Assembly (NCBI RefSeq): GCF_003814835.1
Contig: NZ_RKRG01000003.1
Coordinates: 278,213 to 342,212, forward strand
DNA length: 64,000 nucleotides
Direction: 5' to 3'
Origin: Methanobrevibacter gottschalkii DSM 11977
Lineage (GTDB): Archaea > Methanobacteriota > Methanobacteria > Methanobacteriales > Methanobacteriaceae
Shown: in pieces, positions 46,606-54,962 of the stretch
How the letters are laid out: each line of letters starts with the position of its first letter
Numbering within the stretch: the first letter of the stretch is position 1
The notes under the pieces: model-generated
Seen by the model: only the letters and a program-made list of their open reading frames with translations
Told to the model about the DNA's origin: nothing
Database searches by the model: none
Program-made: the position numbers and the translations under genes

Positions 46606-47634
46606 TTATGGGAAGTGAGAATATGAAACAGTATATTTTATTGATTGTATTGGGAAGGATGTAGGTCTTGAGACAGAAAATTTTGTTCCCGCTTTATGAG
46701 CTAAATTAAAAATAGCTGGCTGATGAATAGTCTCTACTTTTCCTTTAAAATGTGATTTAGAATAAACTTTTATCTTATATATCACTTTTACTGTTATTCT
46801 ATGTTTTGTTAATTTTTTTGTAGATAGTTTAACTACTTTTCCTCCCCATTTTGGTACTATAATTGTATATTTAAATGCATAACCTTTAGGGTTTGCATTA
46901 ATATATGACATAGATTTAGATACATAAAATGCATATCCATTACCCGAAATATATTTTTGATCAATATTAGAAATATAATTAGTATTATTTGATACAATAG
47001 AAATATGATTATTATATTGTTGTTTATTAAGTATAACTATTGTTTGATTAGTATAATATTGATTAAATTCCATTATATCAAATTTATAATTACCCAAATT
47101 AGAATCTGCTAAAATAATAAACTCCTCATTAATTTCTTTCACTACAGACCAATGAGTAATACCCAAAATATTCATATTCACAATATAATTTTCTTTAAGC
47201 TGAACTGTTTCTAATTTAACACCAACTCCCATTAAATCATATTTTTTAGTTGCATCAATTATTCCTTTCATTGTCGTTCCATTTAAAGTAGTATTAGTTG
47301 CGATTTTAGCTTCATATAATGTAATATTATTCCCTAAGTTGTTTAAAACTGTTGCAAAAGATGCTGCACCACAACTATACTCATCATCAGCCATCACTAC
47401 TCCTGTAGTATTCTTAATATTCTTTCCACCAACAATATTATCAGAAAGATAACCAGAATCCTCTTCATAATAATAAAATGATTTTTCATCAATTAACTTA
47501 GTATCATCATGACCTGAATCATCTATTGTAATATTATTAAAAACAAAATCATCATAATTTTCATATGCACTAACCGCACTGCAGTGTAAAATCATGATAA
47601 TTACAAAAACTAAAATGAATCTCTTATTTATCAA
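46606..47634 (-). CDS. Secreted C39-type cysteine peptidase
   Basis: 342 residues. Starts at TTG 47634 with a GGAG site. A signal peptide occupies residues 1-23. C88 in 'EYSCGAASFATVLNNLG', H161 in 'ITHWSVVKE' and D177 in 'ILADSNLG' form the papain-like C39 triad, used by bacteriocin-processing domains to cut after double-glycine leaders. The C-terminal about 130 residues are basic and beta-rich ('KWGGKVVKLSTKKL'), perhaps a wall-binding region. It lies alone with a small membrane protein between solo repeats R1 and R2, without an ABC exporter. Confidence 0.75.
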   Translation of the reverse strand: MINKRFILVFVIIMILHCSAVSAYENYDDFVFNNITIDDSGHDDTKLIDEKSFYYYEEDSGYLSDNIVGGKNIKNTTGVVMADDEYSCGAASFATVLNNLGNNITLYEAKIATNTTLNGTTMKGIIDATKKYDLMGVGVKLETVQLKENYIVNMNILGITHWSVVKEINEEFIILADSNLGNYKFDIMEFNQYYTNQTIVILNKQQYNNHISIVSNNTNYISNIDQKYISGNGYAFYVSKSMSYINANPKGYAFKYTIIVPKWGGKVVKLSTKKLTKHRITVKVIYKIKVYSKSHFKGKVETIHQPAIFNLAHKAGTKFSVSRPTSFPIQSIKYTVSYSHFP

Positions 47635-47691
47635 AATTAATCTCCTTTTTAATTAATAGAAATTGTTAGTTAAATACATTTTCTTTAATAA

Positions 47692-47720
47692 GTTTTGAAG
47701 TTTGCTTTGTAAACATTAAC
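47692..47720 (+). repeat. Solo repeat R2 (shortened)
   Basis: 29 bp: GTTTTGAAGTTTGCTTTG then TAAACATTAAC. It lacks one base in the left arm and the CAGTATT segment. Confidence 0.65.
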
Positions 47721-48051
47721 TGAATACATTTTAAAAATTGAAGTAATAAATATATAAATATAATTATTATTCTATTAATAAAAATTATAAAAAAGTATTA
47801 CTATTTCATTATCTGAACTATTGAAAAAAGAACAATGAAAAAGAATTATAATAAAATTTTGATAAAAAAAGTTTAATTGCCAGAAATAATTCAGAATAAT
47901 AGGTTGTTTTATTAAAAACCGTTTTAAATTTGTTAAAAATTGAAATAAATAAAAGATTTAAGAAAGTTTAAAAAGTAATAATAAAAAATACAATATCTTT
48001 AATAACAGAGTTATAAAAAAGAATTACGAATTTAAAAAGTAATACATTTCA
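47721..48051. other. Interval R2-R3, no gene
   Basis: 331 bp of extreme AT-richness. No reading frame or element recognised. Confidence 0.4.
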
Positions 48052-48088
48052 ATTTTAAATGTTTGCTTTGTAAACATTTAGTATTAAG
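48052..48088 (+). repeat. Solo repeat R3
   Basis: 37 bp: ATTTTAAATGTTTGCTTTG, then TAAACATTTAGTATTAAG. The centre is conserved and the ends carry substitutions. Confidence 0.78.
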
Positions 48089-48624
48089 AAAAATAATGAC
48101 AAAATGGGATGCAAAAATAGGAGATTACTATTTTTCAGTGATCGATGTTGTTGATGCATTAGAAATAAGTAAAATCCATCACAATATTGGAGGACACTTA
48201 AAAGTCGTATTAATGATAAAAAATGGTCAAAGTGTTACAATTTCTAACAGGTTGAAAATGCCTGCTAAAGATGGTAAATTATGTGAAACTGATGTAGCAA
48301 ATACTAAACAATTATTCGTATCATACAATCTATTCCTTCTAAAAAAGCAGAACCATTTAAACAATGGTTAGCTCAAGTAGGTGGTGAAAGGCTTGATGAA
48401 ATAGCAGACCCTGAATTAGCAATTGAAAGAGCAATAAGTACCTATTGTAAAAAATGTTACAGTGAAGATTGGATTACTCAAAGAATGTGGGCTATTGAAA
48501 CTAGAAAAGACTTAACTGCTGAATGGCATATGGTTGTGTTGAAGAAGCTTGAATATGCAATACTCACATATGAAATTAGTAAATCTTCATTTGGATTAAC
48601 TACAAAACAAAGAATCAAAAAATG
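48089..48624 (+). pseudogene. DinD/Bro-N-type pseudogene, copy 2
   Basis: Homology starts immediately after repeat R3 at KIMTKWDAKIGDYYFSVIDVV, about 16 residues into the gene as seen at 59804. It then covers 'LKMPAKDGKLCETDVAN', shifts frame, and continues with IIQSIPSKKAEPFKQWLAQV and ELAIERAISTYCKKCY to 'SSFGLTTKQRIKK'. The 5' end is therefore cut at the repeat, and a frameshift near 48320 disrupts it. Confidence 0.8.
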
Positions 48625-48632
48625 AATTAGGA

Positions 48633-48670
48633 GGTTTGAATGTTTGTTTCGGAAACATTCAAACACCAAC
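48633..48670 (+). repeat. Solo repeat R0' (divergent variant)
   Basis: Same sequence as 45321-45358, located directly after the DinD-like pseudogene. The dyad GAATGTTT/AAACATTC is intact. Confidence 0.65.
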
Positions 48671-49039
48671 AATAAACTTTCTGGCCAAACTACAACAGGA
48701 ATGTAGTAATTCCCCAAATATATACCAGTTATTTGAGATATTGTATTGAGTGATAATCTAAATGGTACTCCTATTATTGCAGATAATTATATTCTAATTC
48801 CCACAAGTCATTATTTTAGACATTCTATTACCAATACAATAAATTTGAATATGACTTGAACATCAACAGATGAAAAGTACATATTCATATTTATCAATTA
48901 TATTTTATCATTTATAAAGTTTACTAAAAAATTTCATATAGTGAAACTGTCCAATAAATATTTTTTCTAATTTTTTATTGTAATTTTGATTATTTTGAAT
49001 AGTCTAATCTAAAAAGTAGTTAATATATCTATTTTTTAA
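48671..49039. other. Interval R0'-R4 with coding trace
   Basis: 369 bp, duplicate of 45359-45841. One frame reads DIVLSDNLNGTPIIADNYIL then PTSHYFRHSITNTINLNMT and a stop, without a start codon. It is probably a gene fragment of unknown family. Confidence 0.4.
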
Positions 49040-49076
49040 GTTTTGAATGTTTGCTTTGAAAACATCCTGCATTAAC
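49040..49076 (+). repeat. Solo repeat R4
   Basis: 37 bp: GTTTTGAATGTTTGCTTTG then AAAACATCCTGCATTAAC. The left half is perfect, the right arm mutated. Confidence 0.78.
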
Positions 49077-49136
49077 TATTTATTGGATTGGTATTTAATT
49101 GATATTTTAAAATTGATTTATTTGAATTATAACAAA

Positions 49137-49172
49137 AAGAGTAAAAGATGAAAATATATAAGTTACTCTTCA
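49137..49172 (-). terminator. Terminator of BCCT gene
   Basis: AAGAGTAA near 49137 and TTACTCTT near 49165 can pair; on the minus strand T-rich sequence follows. Confidence 0.5.
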
Positions 49173-50674
49173 TCTTCCTTATTTTGATTTTCATATGATT
49201 TGAATGGTCTGTCTACTGTCGGATGTCGTTCTGCCTTTACAAACAGTCTCATTTCATCTTTTTCATATACCAGTTCCTTAAATACTGAAACTACTATAAG
49301 CATCAGTATTATTGAAAATGGAAATGCAGTAATTATCAGTATGTTCTGTAATCCGTCAAGTCCTCCGTTTATTAGAAGTATTGTTGCTGTACTTGATAGT
49401 ATTATGCCCCATATTACTTTTATTTTCTTGGATGTCTCTTCGTTTCCGTTTTCCGATAATATTGCCAGTACTACTGTAGCTGAATCTGCTGATGTGATAA
49501 AGTATATGATTATCAGTATAATTGCCAATATGGATAATATTATTGCCAGTGGATATTGGTTGAATATTCCAAACAGCATATTAGATATTGGCATCTTGAT
49601 GATGGGACTTCCAGGTGTTGTCCCATTCATAGCCAATGTTCCAAATATTGAAAACCATACAAATGAAAATATTGATGGAACCAGTAGAATGTATGTTAGA
49701 AATTCTCTTATTGTTCTTCCTTTTGAGATGTTTGCAATAAATACTCCTACAAAAGGTGACCATGAAATCCACCATGCCCAGTAGTATATTGTCCAGCTTT
49801 GTACCCATCCCTGCTGAGCTACTGTACCTGATGCTGCCGTTCTAAAACTCATCCGGATAAAGTCATTCATGTATGCGCCTATACTTTCTATGAAGAAGTT
49901 TGCTATATCAAGTGATGGTCCAATCACAAATGCTATTAGCATAAGAAGTATTGCCAGAAGAATGTTTGTATTTGACAGTATTCTAACACCCTTATTTATT
50001 CCGGATACTGCTGATGTTAGAAATAGGATTGATGCTATGATTATGATTATAATCTGTACATTGATTGACTGTGTTATTCCGAATAAATAGTTTAATCCAC
50101 TGTTTATTTGAACTGCACCCAATCCGAGTGATGTTGCAACACCCACTACTGTTGCAAATATTGTAAGTGCATCCACAACATATCCTATATTTCCTTCAGT
50201 ATACTTGCCGAATATTGGCTTTAATGTTGATGAGATATTGGGAACTTCCTTTTTTCTGTATTTAAAGTAGGCTATTGCCAATGCTACCATTCCATAAACG
50301 GCCCATGCTGAAATACCATAATGGAAAAATGAGTATTTCAAAGCATCAAGCATTGCCTGCTGTGTAAATACTGTTGTTTCCGGTGCCATTACAGCATAAT
50401 GTGATAATGGCTCGGCTGCTCCATAAAATACAAGTCCTATTCCCATACCTGCCGAGAATAACATTGCTATCCATGAAAATGTTGAATATTCAGGCTTTGA
50501 ATTTGGATCCCCTAGTCGTATTTTACCCATTGGATGAAATATAACAATGACACTAATTACTACACATAAGAATACCACCATCAGATAAAACCATCCGAAG
50601 TGTATTCCTAGAAAATCCCTGATTGAATTAGTTATTTGTCTAAAGGATTCGGGAAATGCTACTGCTAGAATCAT
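49163..50674 (-). CDS. BCCT-family betaine/carnitine/choline transporter
   Basis: 503 residues from the ATG at 50674, with about 12 membrane helices. 'FSAGMGIGLVFYGAAEPL' and 'WTIYYWAWWISWSPFVG' are the BCCT glycine and aromatic signatures. The frame extends upstream: NIKESAKINKPVLWLALIPF is the expected BCCT N-terminus. An AGGAGG site sits at 50750-50755 but no ATG, GTG or TTG follows in frame, so translation may begin at ATT 50740. It imports osmoprotectants or quaternary amines. It occupies the interval R4-R5 alone; bacterial-like ribosome binding site. Confidence 0.88.
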   Translation of the reverse strand: MILAVAFPESFRQITNSIRDFLGIHFGWFYLMVVFLCVVISVIVIFHPMGKIRLGDPNSKPEYSTFSWIAMLFSAGMGIGLVFYGAAEPLSHYAVMAPETTVFTQQAMLDALKYSFFHYGISAWAVYGMVALAIAYFKYRKKEVPNISSTLKPIFGKYTEGNIGYVVDALTIFATVVGVATSLGLGAVQINSGLNYLFGITQSINVQIIIIIIASILFLTSAVSGINKGVRILSNTNILLAILLMLIAFVIGPSLDIANFFIESIGAYMNDFIRMSFRTAASGTVAQQGWVQSWTIYYWAWWISWSPFVGVFIANISKGRTIREFLTYILLVPSIFSFVWFSIFGTLAMNGTTPGSPIIKMPISNMLFGIFNQYPLAIILSILAIILIIIYFITSADSATVVLAILSENGNEETSKKIKVIWGIILSSTATILLINGGLDGLQNILIITAFPFSIILMLIVVSVFKELVYEKDEMRLFVKAERHPTVDRPFKSYENQNKEDEE

Positions 50675-50937
50675 TATGCAAATAAATGGTATTAATGCCA
50701 GCCATAGAACCGGTTTATTAATTTTTGCCGATTCTTTAATATTATCATTCCTCCTAAGAAAATTGAATAATTTGTCTAATTGGTTTTCTTTTTATATTTT
50801 CTTTTCTTTTTCAAATGAAAATTTTTTAATATAATATTATTTAAATTAATCATTGAATATTATTTTATATAAATTTTATATGTCATGTTTATATATGATG
50901 TTCTTATTTAAAATATTATTTGATAATATTTTTGACC

Positions 50938-51102
50938 CTTTCAAAAACTTGTGTGATTTAAATATCTGCAAGTTTTTTATTTAAAACATTTTCTTAATAT
51001 TTGGAGTTATTTTTATAATTTAAAGCTAATTAATCCGTTATTTTGAAAAATTTAAATGAACAGATTAACCGAAAAATTAGTTATCACACAAGTTTTTGAA
51101 AG
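50938..51102. mobile_element. MITE with 20-bp perfect terminal inverted repeats
   Basis: CTTTCAAAAACTTGTGTGAT (50938-50957) is the exact reverse complement of 51083-51102. The 165-bp element is non-coding. A truncated relative starts at 52123 and a third end-like sequence is at 41279. It sits 15 bases before repeat R5. Confidence 0.8.
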
Positions 51103-51117
51103 AGCCATATTTTTTAA

Positions 51118-51154
51118 GTTTTGAATGTTTGCTTTGTAAACATTTGGTATTAAC
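51118..51154 (+). repeat. Solo repeat R5
   Basis: 37 bp: GTTTTGAATGTTTGCTTTG, TAAACATTTGGTATTAAC. Two mismatches to R6. Confidence 0.85.
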
Positions 51155-51422
51155 AAATGAATTTCCAACAATTGCTTGAGCATTAAAAGAGGTTAAAACA
51201 AATCCAATATATAAGAAACGATTTAGAAAAGAGAAACTCTTTCAAAATAATAATTAAAGGAAATTCTAAAAAATAATATTCGGAAGTTTATATAAAAAAG
51301 AAAACATATTTTTTATTACAAAAAACATCAATTTGTATAATGATTTTATATGTAATATTAAAGTTTATTTATATATGGTTACTTAACTAAAAAACTATTA
51401 AACCCTAATCTAATAAATATAA
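51155..51422. other. Left end of interval R5-R6 with coding remnant
   Basis: From about 51158 one frame reads MNFQQLLEH, a stop, then KRLKQIQYIRNDLEKRNSFK and IIIKGNSKK before another stop. It looks like a broken gene fragment abutting the repeat. The rest has no feature. Confidence 0.35.
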
Positions 51423-51824
51423 TTACAAACTGATTAAATTAATATCTTCAACTCTTTTAAATTCTTTATCAAACGATAATAAATTATTTATTTTTTCTTT
51501 CTCCATTATATGTATAATACTTGAATCAGTGAAACTTAGTTTAGTGTTATAAACTTCATAAATTAACATAACCTTAGAATTAAAATCAGCTAATTTATAT
51601 TCATTAACAATGTTAAAAACAGAAGTTAATAAATCATAACTTGAAATTGCCACAGTTAATCCTAATTTATTTCCTATAATTGTTATAACTTCATTAATAA
51701 TTAGATTGCTAATATAACATTCGTTGTCTTCAGTTAATTTTACATATTCTAATGCTTTTTTATGTAAAGAATCATTATCATTAATTAATGCAATTAAAAA
51801 AGAAGAATCTAAAAATATTTTCAT
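51423..51824 (-). CDS. vapC: PIN-domain toxin (VapC-like)
   Basis: 133 residues, PIN fold. Acidic residues D6 ('FLDSSFLIAL'), E45 ('IINEVIT'), D100 ('FTDSS') and D119 ('SFDKEF') form the Mg2+-dependent ribonuclease site. The start overlaps the antitoxin stop by 3 bases (ATGA). It probably cleaves RNA when freed from its antitoxin. A free-standing toxin-antitoxin pair between two solo repeats is reminiscent of integron cassettes. Confidence 0.87.
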   Translation of the reverse strand: MKIFLDSSFLIALINDNDSLHKKALEYVKLTEDNECYISNLIINEVITIIGNKLGLTVAISSYDLLTSVFNIVNEYKLADFNSKVMLIYEVYNTKLSFTDSSIIHIMEKEKINNLLSFDKEFKRVEDINLISL

Positions 51825-52057
51825 AAATATAAACTCCTTTTTAAGTCAACAGCATTAGTAACTTCTTTAGAACTTCCTAAACCTATCAAATCTTTAACAG
51901 ATGGCTTTTTATTTTCAACTTTTAAAGTGATTGTTTTATCAGGATTTAAACTCCAAATAATAACAGATTCCTTAGAAATATTTAATTCTTTTCTTATTTT
52001 AGAGGGGATTGTTATTTGATTATTTTTATATATTTTAGTAGTTCCTATATTAACCAT
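51821..52057 (-). CDS. vapB: AbrB/SpoVT-fold antitoxin (VapB-like)
   Basis: 78 residues. 'GTTKIYKNNQITIPSKIRKEL' (in part) is a swapped-hairpin AbrB DNA-binding domain; the C-terminal helix (KPSVKDLIGLGSSKE, NAVDLKRSLYL) is the toxin-binding tail. GGTGAT precedes the ATG. It neutralises the PIN toxin and probably represses its own promoter through the dyad upstream. Confidence 0.85.
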   Translation of the reverse strand: MVNIGTTKIYKNNQITIPSKIRKELNISKESVIIWSLNPDKTITLKVENKKPSVKDLIGLGSSKEVTNAVDLKRSLYL

Positions 52058-52063
52058 ATAATC

Positions 52064-52090
52064 ACCTATTAAAATATATGTTTAGTAGGT
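52064..52090. promoter_or_regulatory. Candidate VapB operator
   Basis: The dyad ACCTA-t-TAAA ... TTTA-g-TAGGT (arms 10 bases with one mismatch, 7-base centre) spans the region just upstream of the vapB start and overlaps its ribosome binding site. Confidence 0.45.
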
Positions 52091-52122
52091 ATTAATAAAT
52101 ATAACCTAAATAAAAAACGGCA

Positions 52123-52206
52123 CTTTCAAAAAATTGTGTGATTTAGATATCTGCAAGTTTTTTATTAAAACATTTAATATTTGGAGTTATTTTTATAATT
52201 TAAAGT
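52123..52206. mobile_element. Truncated MITE
   Basis: About 84 bp matching the left half of the 50938 element (CTTTCAAAAAATTGTGTGAT, then TTGGAGTTATTTTTATAATT). The right end is missing. 52207-52357 has no other recognisable content. Confidence 0.65.
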
Positions 52207-52357
52207 TGGTCAGTTTAGATAGAAATGAATTAAAATATATAGCGACCTTTTTTAATAGACTAATTTTTTTTAATTCTAAAATGATTTTTAAATTTTTTAT
52301 TCTCATTTCGCTACTTTAAATTCCATCTGGAACATTTTGTGGATTTTAAACTGTTCC

Positions 52358-52394
52358 GTTTTGAATGTTTGCTTTGTAAACATTCAGTATTAAC
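52358..52394 (+). repeat. Solo repeat R6 (best copy of the main type)
   Basis: 37 bp: GTTTTGAATGTTTGCTTTG, TAAACATTCAGTATTAAC. A perfect dyad GAATGTTT/AAACATTC. Read on the minus strand it starts GTTAATACTG and ends ATTCAAAAC, a CRISPR-repeat-like form. Confidence 0.88.
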
Positions 52395-52430
52395 ACTTGA
52401 AGAGTTAAATACTTATTGAAAAAAATTAGT

Positions 52431-52763
52431 TTAAATGAAATGGTAGTATTCTACTTCCACTTCATTTTCATATTCAAATCTGATGAAAGCGCCTTGATTA
52501 TCTTTGAATAATATAGTTACTGTTTCATTTCCTTGATTCCATCTTGTACCATTGGTGCTTTGTTTTAGTTCTGTCCATGTTATTGGTGTTTCACCAATAT
52601 AGAATAATGCTTGTTCTTGGATTACTTCCATGTTTTCGTTTACTGTTTTGTCTAGTGTTTTTTCTAATAATTCATTAATGCTTTTGTAGTTGTTTTGTTT
52701 TTTTATTATTTGCATTTGTTCTGCAAGGTCTTTTCTTATTCTTATGCTTGTGTATTCTGCCAT
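52431..52763 (-). CDS. Ribbon-helix-helix protein, possible antitoxin
   Basis: 110 residues. The first about 45 (TSIRIRKDLAEQMQIIKKQ, NNYKSINELLEKTL) look like a ribbon-helix-helix DNA-binding domain. The C-terminal half ('PITWTELKQSTNGTRW', 'TVTILFKDNQGAF', ending EVEVEYYHFI) is a separate small domain that I do not recognise. GGAGTG precedes the ATG. It lies 26 bases downstream of a 47-residue membrane protein in the same direction. A broken paralog is at 43044-43370. Confidence 0.65.
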   Translation of the reverse strand: MAEYTSIRIRKDLAEQMQIIKKQNNYKSINELLEKTLDKTVNENMEVIQEQALFYIGETPITWTELKQSTNGTRWNQGNETVTILFKDNQGAFIRFEYENEVEVEYYHFI

Positions 52764-52789
52764 TGTTTAACACTCCTTTAATGATTTAT

Positions 52790-52933
52790 TTATGGGATTA
52801 GCATCCCACAAATAAATATTATTACACATATTATGAATAGTGCAATTACTGGTTTTGATTCATGATTTTTGTATAATAATATTGCTAGTATTATTAACAG
52901 TATTAAGTTGATTATCTGCAATATTCTTAACAT
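52790..52933 (-). CDS. 47-residue two-helix membrane protein, possible toxin
   Basis: The ATG at 52933 follows AGAGGTGAAAAATC. It encodes MLRILQIINLILLIILAIL, a short polar turn (YKNHESKP), then a second hydrophobic helix ending GMLIP. It is coupled to the ribbon-helix-helix gene. A DNA-binding antitoxin with a small membrane toxin is a plausible but unproven reading. Similar in plan to the protein at 46046. Confidence 0.6.
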   Translation of the reverse strand: MLRILQIINLILLIILAILLYKNHESKPVIALFIICVIIFICGMLIP

Positions 52934-53344
52934 GATTTTTCACCTCTTTTGATAAAATTTAATAATGAAAAAATATAAAAGCTTAATTTGATGGGAGGGA
53001 TTTTTTTAATCCCTCTTTTCTAACTGTTCTTTTATCCATATTAATATTGTTATTAGCGTTAATATGGCATTTATTAATGTTAACCAATCAATTCTTTACA
53101 CATCCTTGTTTATTATATTGTACTATATAGCATATAAAGATTTCTATTTTTAATTTAAAAAATAGTAATTTTTTTAAATAAAATTCCCTCCAAAAAATAC
53201 AATAAAATACATTCAACAAACCAATATTTAATATTATGACAATTTAATCAATAAGAAAATTTTATATGTTTGCAAATTATAATTATGAATATAGTTTAAC
53301 TAAAAGTATTTACTATAAAAAAGACCATTTTAGGAGTGTAATTG
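52934..53344. other. Intergenic with hairpin and tiny hydrophobic frame
   Basis: A strong stem GAGGGATT/AATCCCTC (about 52996-53016) followed by TTTTC on the plus strand. On the minus strand 53006-53092 encodes a 28-residue hydrophobic peptide (DWLTLINAILTLITILIW, KEQLEKRD) without a standard start. The plus-strand gene's GGAGTG lies at 53333. Confidence 0.35.
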
Positions 53345-54550
53345 ATGATGAATATTGAAACTAGAGAATCATTATTCCAACCAGGACAACCAGTAAGTGC
53401 GGATAGATTCAAAGGAAGAGAAGAGATTATCGAAGAAATATTAAAATATTTTCCTTCAGTAAAATCAGGTAACCCTCATCATTTCTTCATTACTGGAAAA
53501 AGAGGAATGGGAAAAACATCTTTAGCTAATTTCATATCTGATTTTGCTAATAAAAATTATTCTATGATTACTGCACATATAATGAATGATGGAGTACACT
53601 CTATAGATGAATTAATAGTGCAAATAATTGAAGGGATATTAAATTCAATTAAATCTGAAAAATGGTCTGAAAAAATATTTGGATTTTTAGAAGATCACAT
53701 TGAATCAGTTGGTCTTGGTGGAATGAATATTAAATTCAAACCATCAAATCAAGAATTAAAAAATATTAAAGATAACTTTGCATTTTATTTATCTGATTTA
53801 GTAAATAATTTTAAAGATAAAGATGGATTGTTTATTGTCATTGATGATATTAATGGATTATCTGAAACTCCTGATTTTGCAAATTGGTATAAAAGTTTTG
53901 TTGATACTTTAGCAACATCGGTGGATAATGCTCCAATTTGTATAATGTTAACAGGATACCCTGAAAAATTTATAAAATTACATGAACAAAATCCTTCAGT
54001 AAATAGAATATTTCATGTTCATGAATTAAATAGATTGGATGATGATGAAATTAAAAATTTTTATACAGATATTTTCTTAATATATGATATTAATGTAGAG
54101 GGTATGGCTTTGGAAGCTATGACTAAATATTCTTCGGGTATGCCTACTATGATGCAAGAAATTGGGGATGCAACTTTTTGGTCAGATACTGATGGATTCA
54201 TTGATAGGGAAGATGCATTTAAAGGCATTATTGAAGCGGGAAATCGTATTGGTTTAAAATATTTACAACCATTATTAGATCAAAAAATTAGAAGTGAAAA
54301 TTATTTATCTTTATTTAAAAAAATAGGTAATGAATTAGCTGCTTCTCCAAACAGCACATTTACTAAAAAAACATTTTCTGATGTATTAAATGATAATGAA
54401 TCAAAAGTATTTAAAGATTTTATTAGTAGGGCTAAGAAATTAGGTATTATTGAATTAGCAAGTTCTAAAAAGCAAGGGGAATATCAATTTACTAATCAAT
54501 TATATCCAATGTACTTCATGATACAAACATTCAAAGAAGAAGCATTATAA
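53345..54550 (+). CDS. AAA/STAND-type ATPase
   Basis: 401 residues; the ATG at 53345 follows GGAGTG (a TTG at 53342 is less likely). 'FITGKRGMGKTSLANFI' (about 50-66) is the Walker A loop, 'LFIVIDDING' the Walker B, and 'ICIMLTGYPEKF' the sensor region. The C-terminal part (FTKKTFSDVLNDNESKVFKD, LYPMYFM) resembles the winged-helix tail of archaeal Orc1/Cdc6-like or MoxR-unrelated ATPases. Function unknown; it could be a defence or regulatory ATPase carried as cargo between R6 and R7. Confidence 0.75.
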   Translation: MMNIETRESLFQPGQPVSADRFKGREEIIEEILKYFPSVKSGNPHHFFITGKRGMGKTSLANFISDFANKNYSMITAHIMNDGVHSIDELIVQIIEGILNSIKSEKWSEKIFGFLEDHIESVGLGGMNIKFKPSNQELKNIKDNFAFYLSDLVNNFKDKDGLFIVIDDINGLSETPDFANWYKSFVDTLATSVDNAPICIMLTGYPEKFIKLHEQNPSVNRIFHVHELNRLDDDEIKNFYTDIFLIYDINVEGMALEAMTKYSSGMPTMMQEIGDATFWSDTDGFIDREDAFKGIIEAGNRIGLKYLQPLLDQKIRSENYLSLFKKIGNELAASPNSTFTKKTFSDVLNDNESKVFKDFISRAKKLGIIELASSKKQGEYQFTNQLYPMYFMIQTFKEEAL

Positions 54551-54590
54551 TTTTACTATAAAACTTTTATTTACTTTTAAAAGAATATTT

Positions 54591-54751
54591 ATTAAATGAA
54601 GTGGTTGTAATTCTAATTCAAATTTCACAGCGAAAAAACAGAGCCAATATAAAATTCCTAAAACATGTAAAGAATTAGGAGATTATTATAGATGTGGTTT
54701 AGAAATAACTTCAGATGTTGATCCAAGTCAAACTCCATTTCAGTTTTGAAT
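54591..54751 (+). pseudogene. Gene fragment whose stop lies in repeat R7
   Basis: Open from a TGA. It reads SGCNSNSNFTAKKQSQYKIP, then KTCKELGDYYRCGLEITSD and VDPSQTPFQF, with TGA provided by the first bases of R7 (GTTTTGA). 'SGC' near the start recalls a lipobox. No start codon. It is truncated at its right end by the repeat. Confidence 0.5.
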
Positions 54752-54778
54752 GTTTGCTTTGAAAAATTCAGTATTAAC
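54743..54778 (+). repeat. Solo repeat R7
   Basis: 36 bp: GTTTTGAATGTTTGCTTTG, AAAAATTCAGTATTAAC. One base is lost in the right arm. Confidence 0.82.
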
Positions 54779-54962
54779 AAAATAAACTTAAGAAATCATA
54801 TAACAAAGCAAATCATAAACGAAAAAATTATGTAAAGAGTCTGTCCAATAAATATTTTTTCTAATTTTTTTTATTTGCATTAGTATAACTAGGTCACTAC
54901 CATTTTTGTGTTATGTGACCTTTTTTAATAAAAACTATTTTTTTTATAAAGGTGGCATGACT

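Noticed and set aside
48478..48717. Minus-strand frame across the DinD-like pseudogene and R0'
   Set aside because: Antisense shadow; the same shadow appears at 45169-45360 because the segments are duplicates.
53345..54550. Orc1/Cdc6 replication initiator and nearby origin
   Set aside because: Walker motifs fit many archaeal ATPases; no origin-recognition-box repeats are seen around it, and it sits as cargo between repeats.
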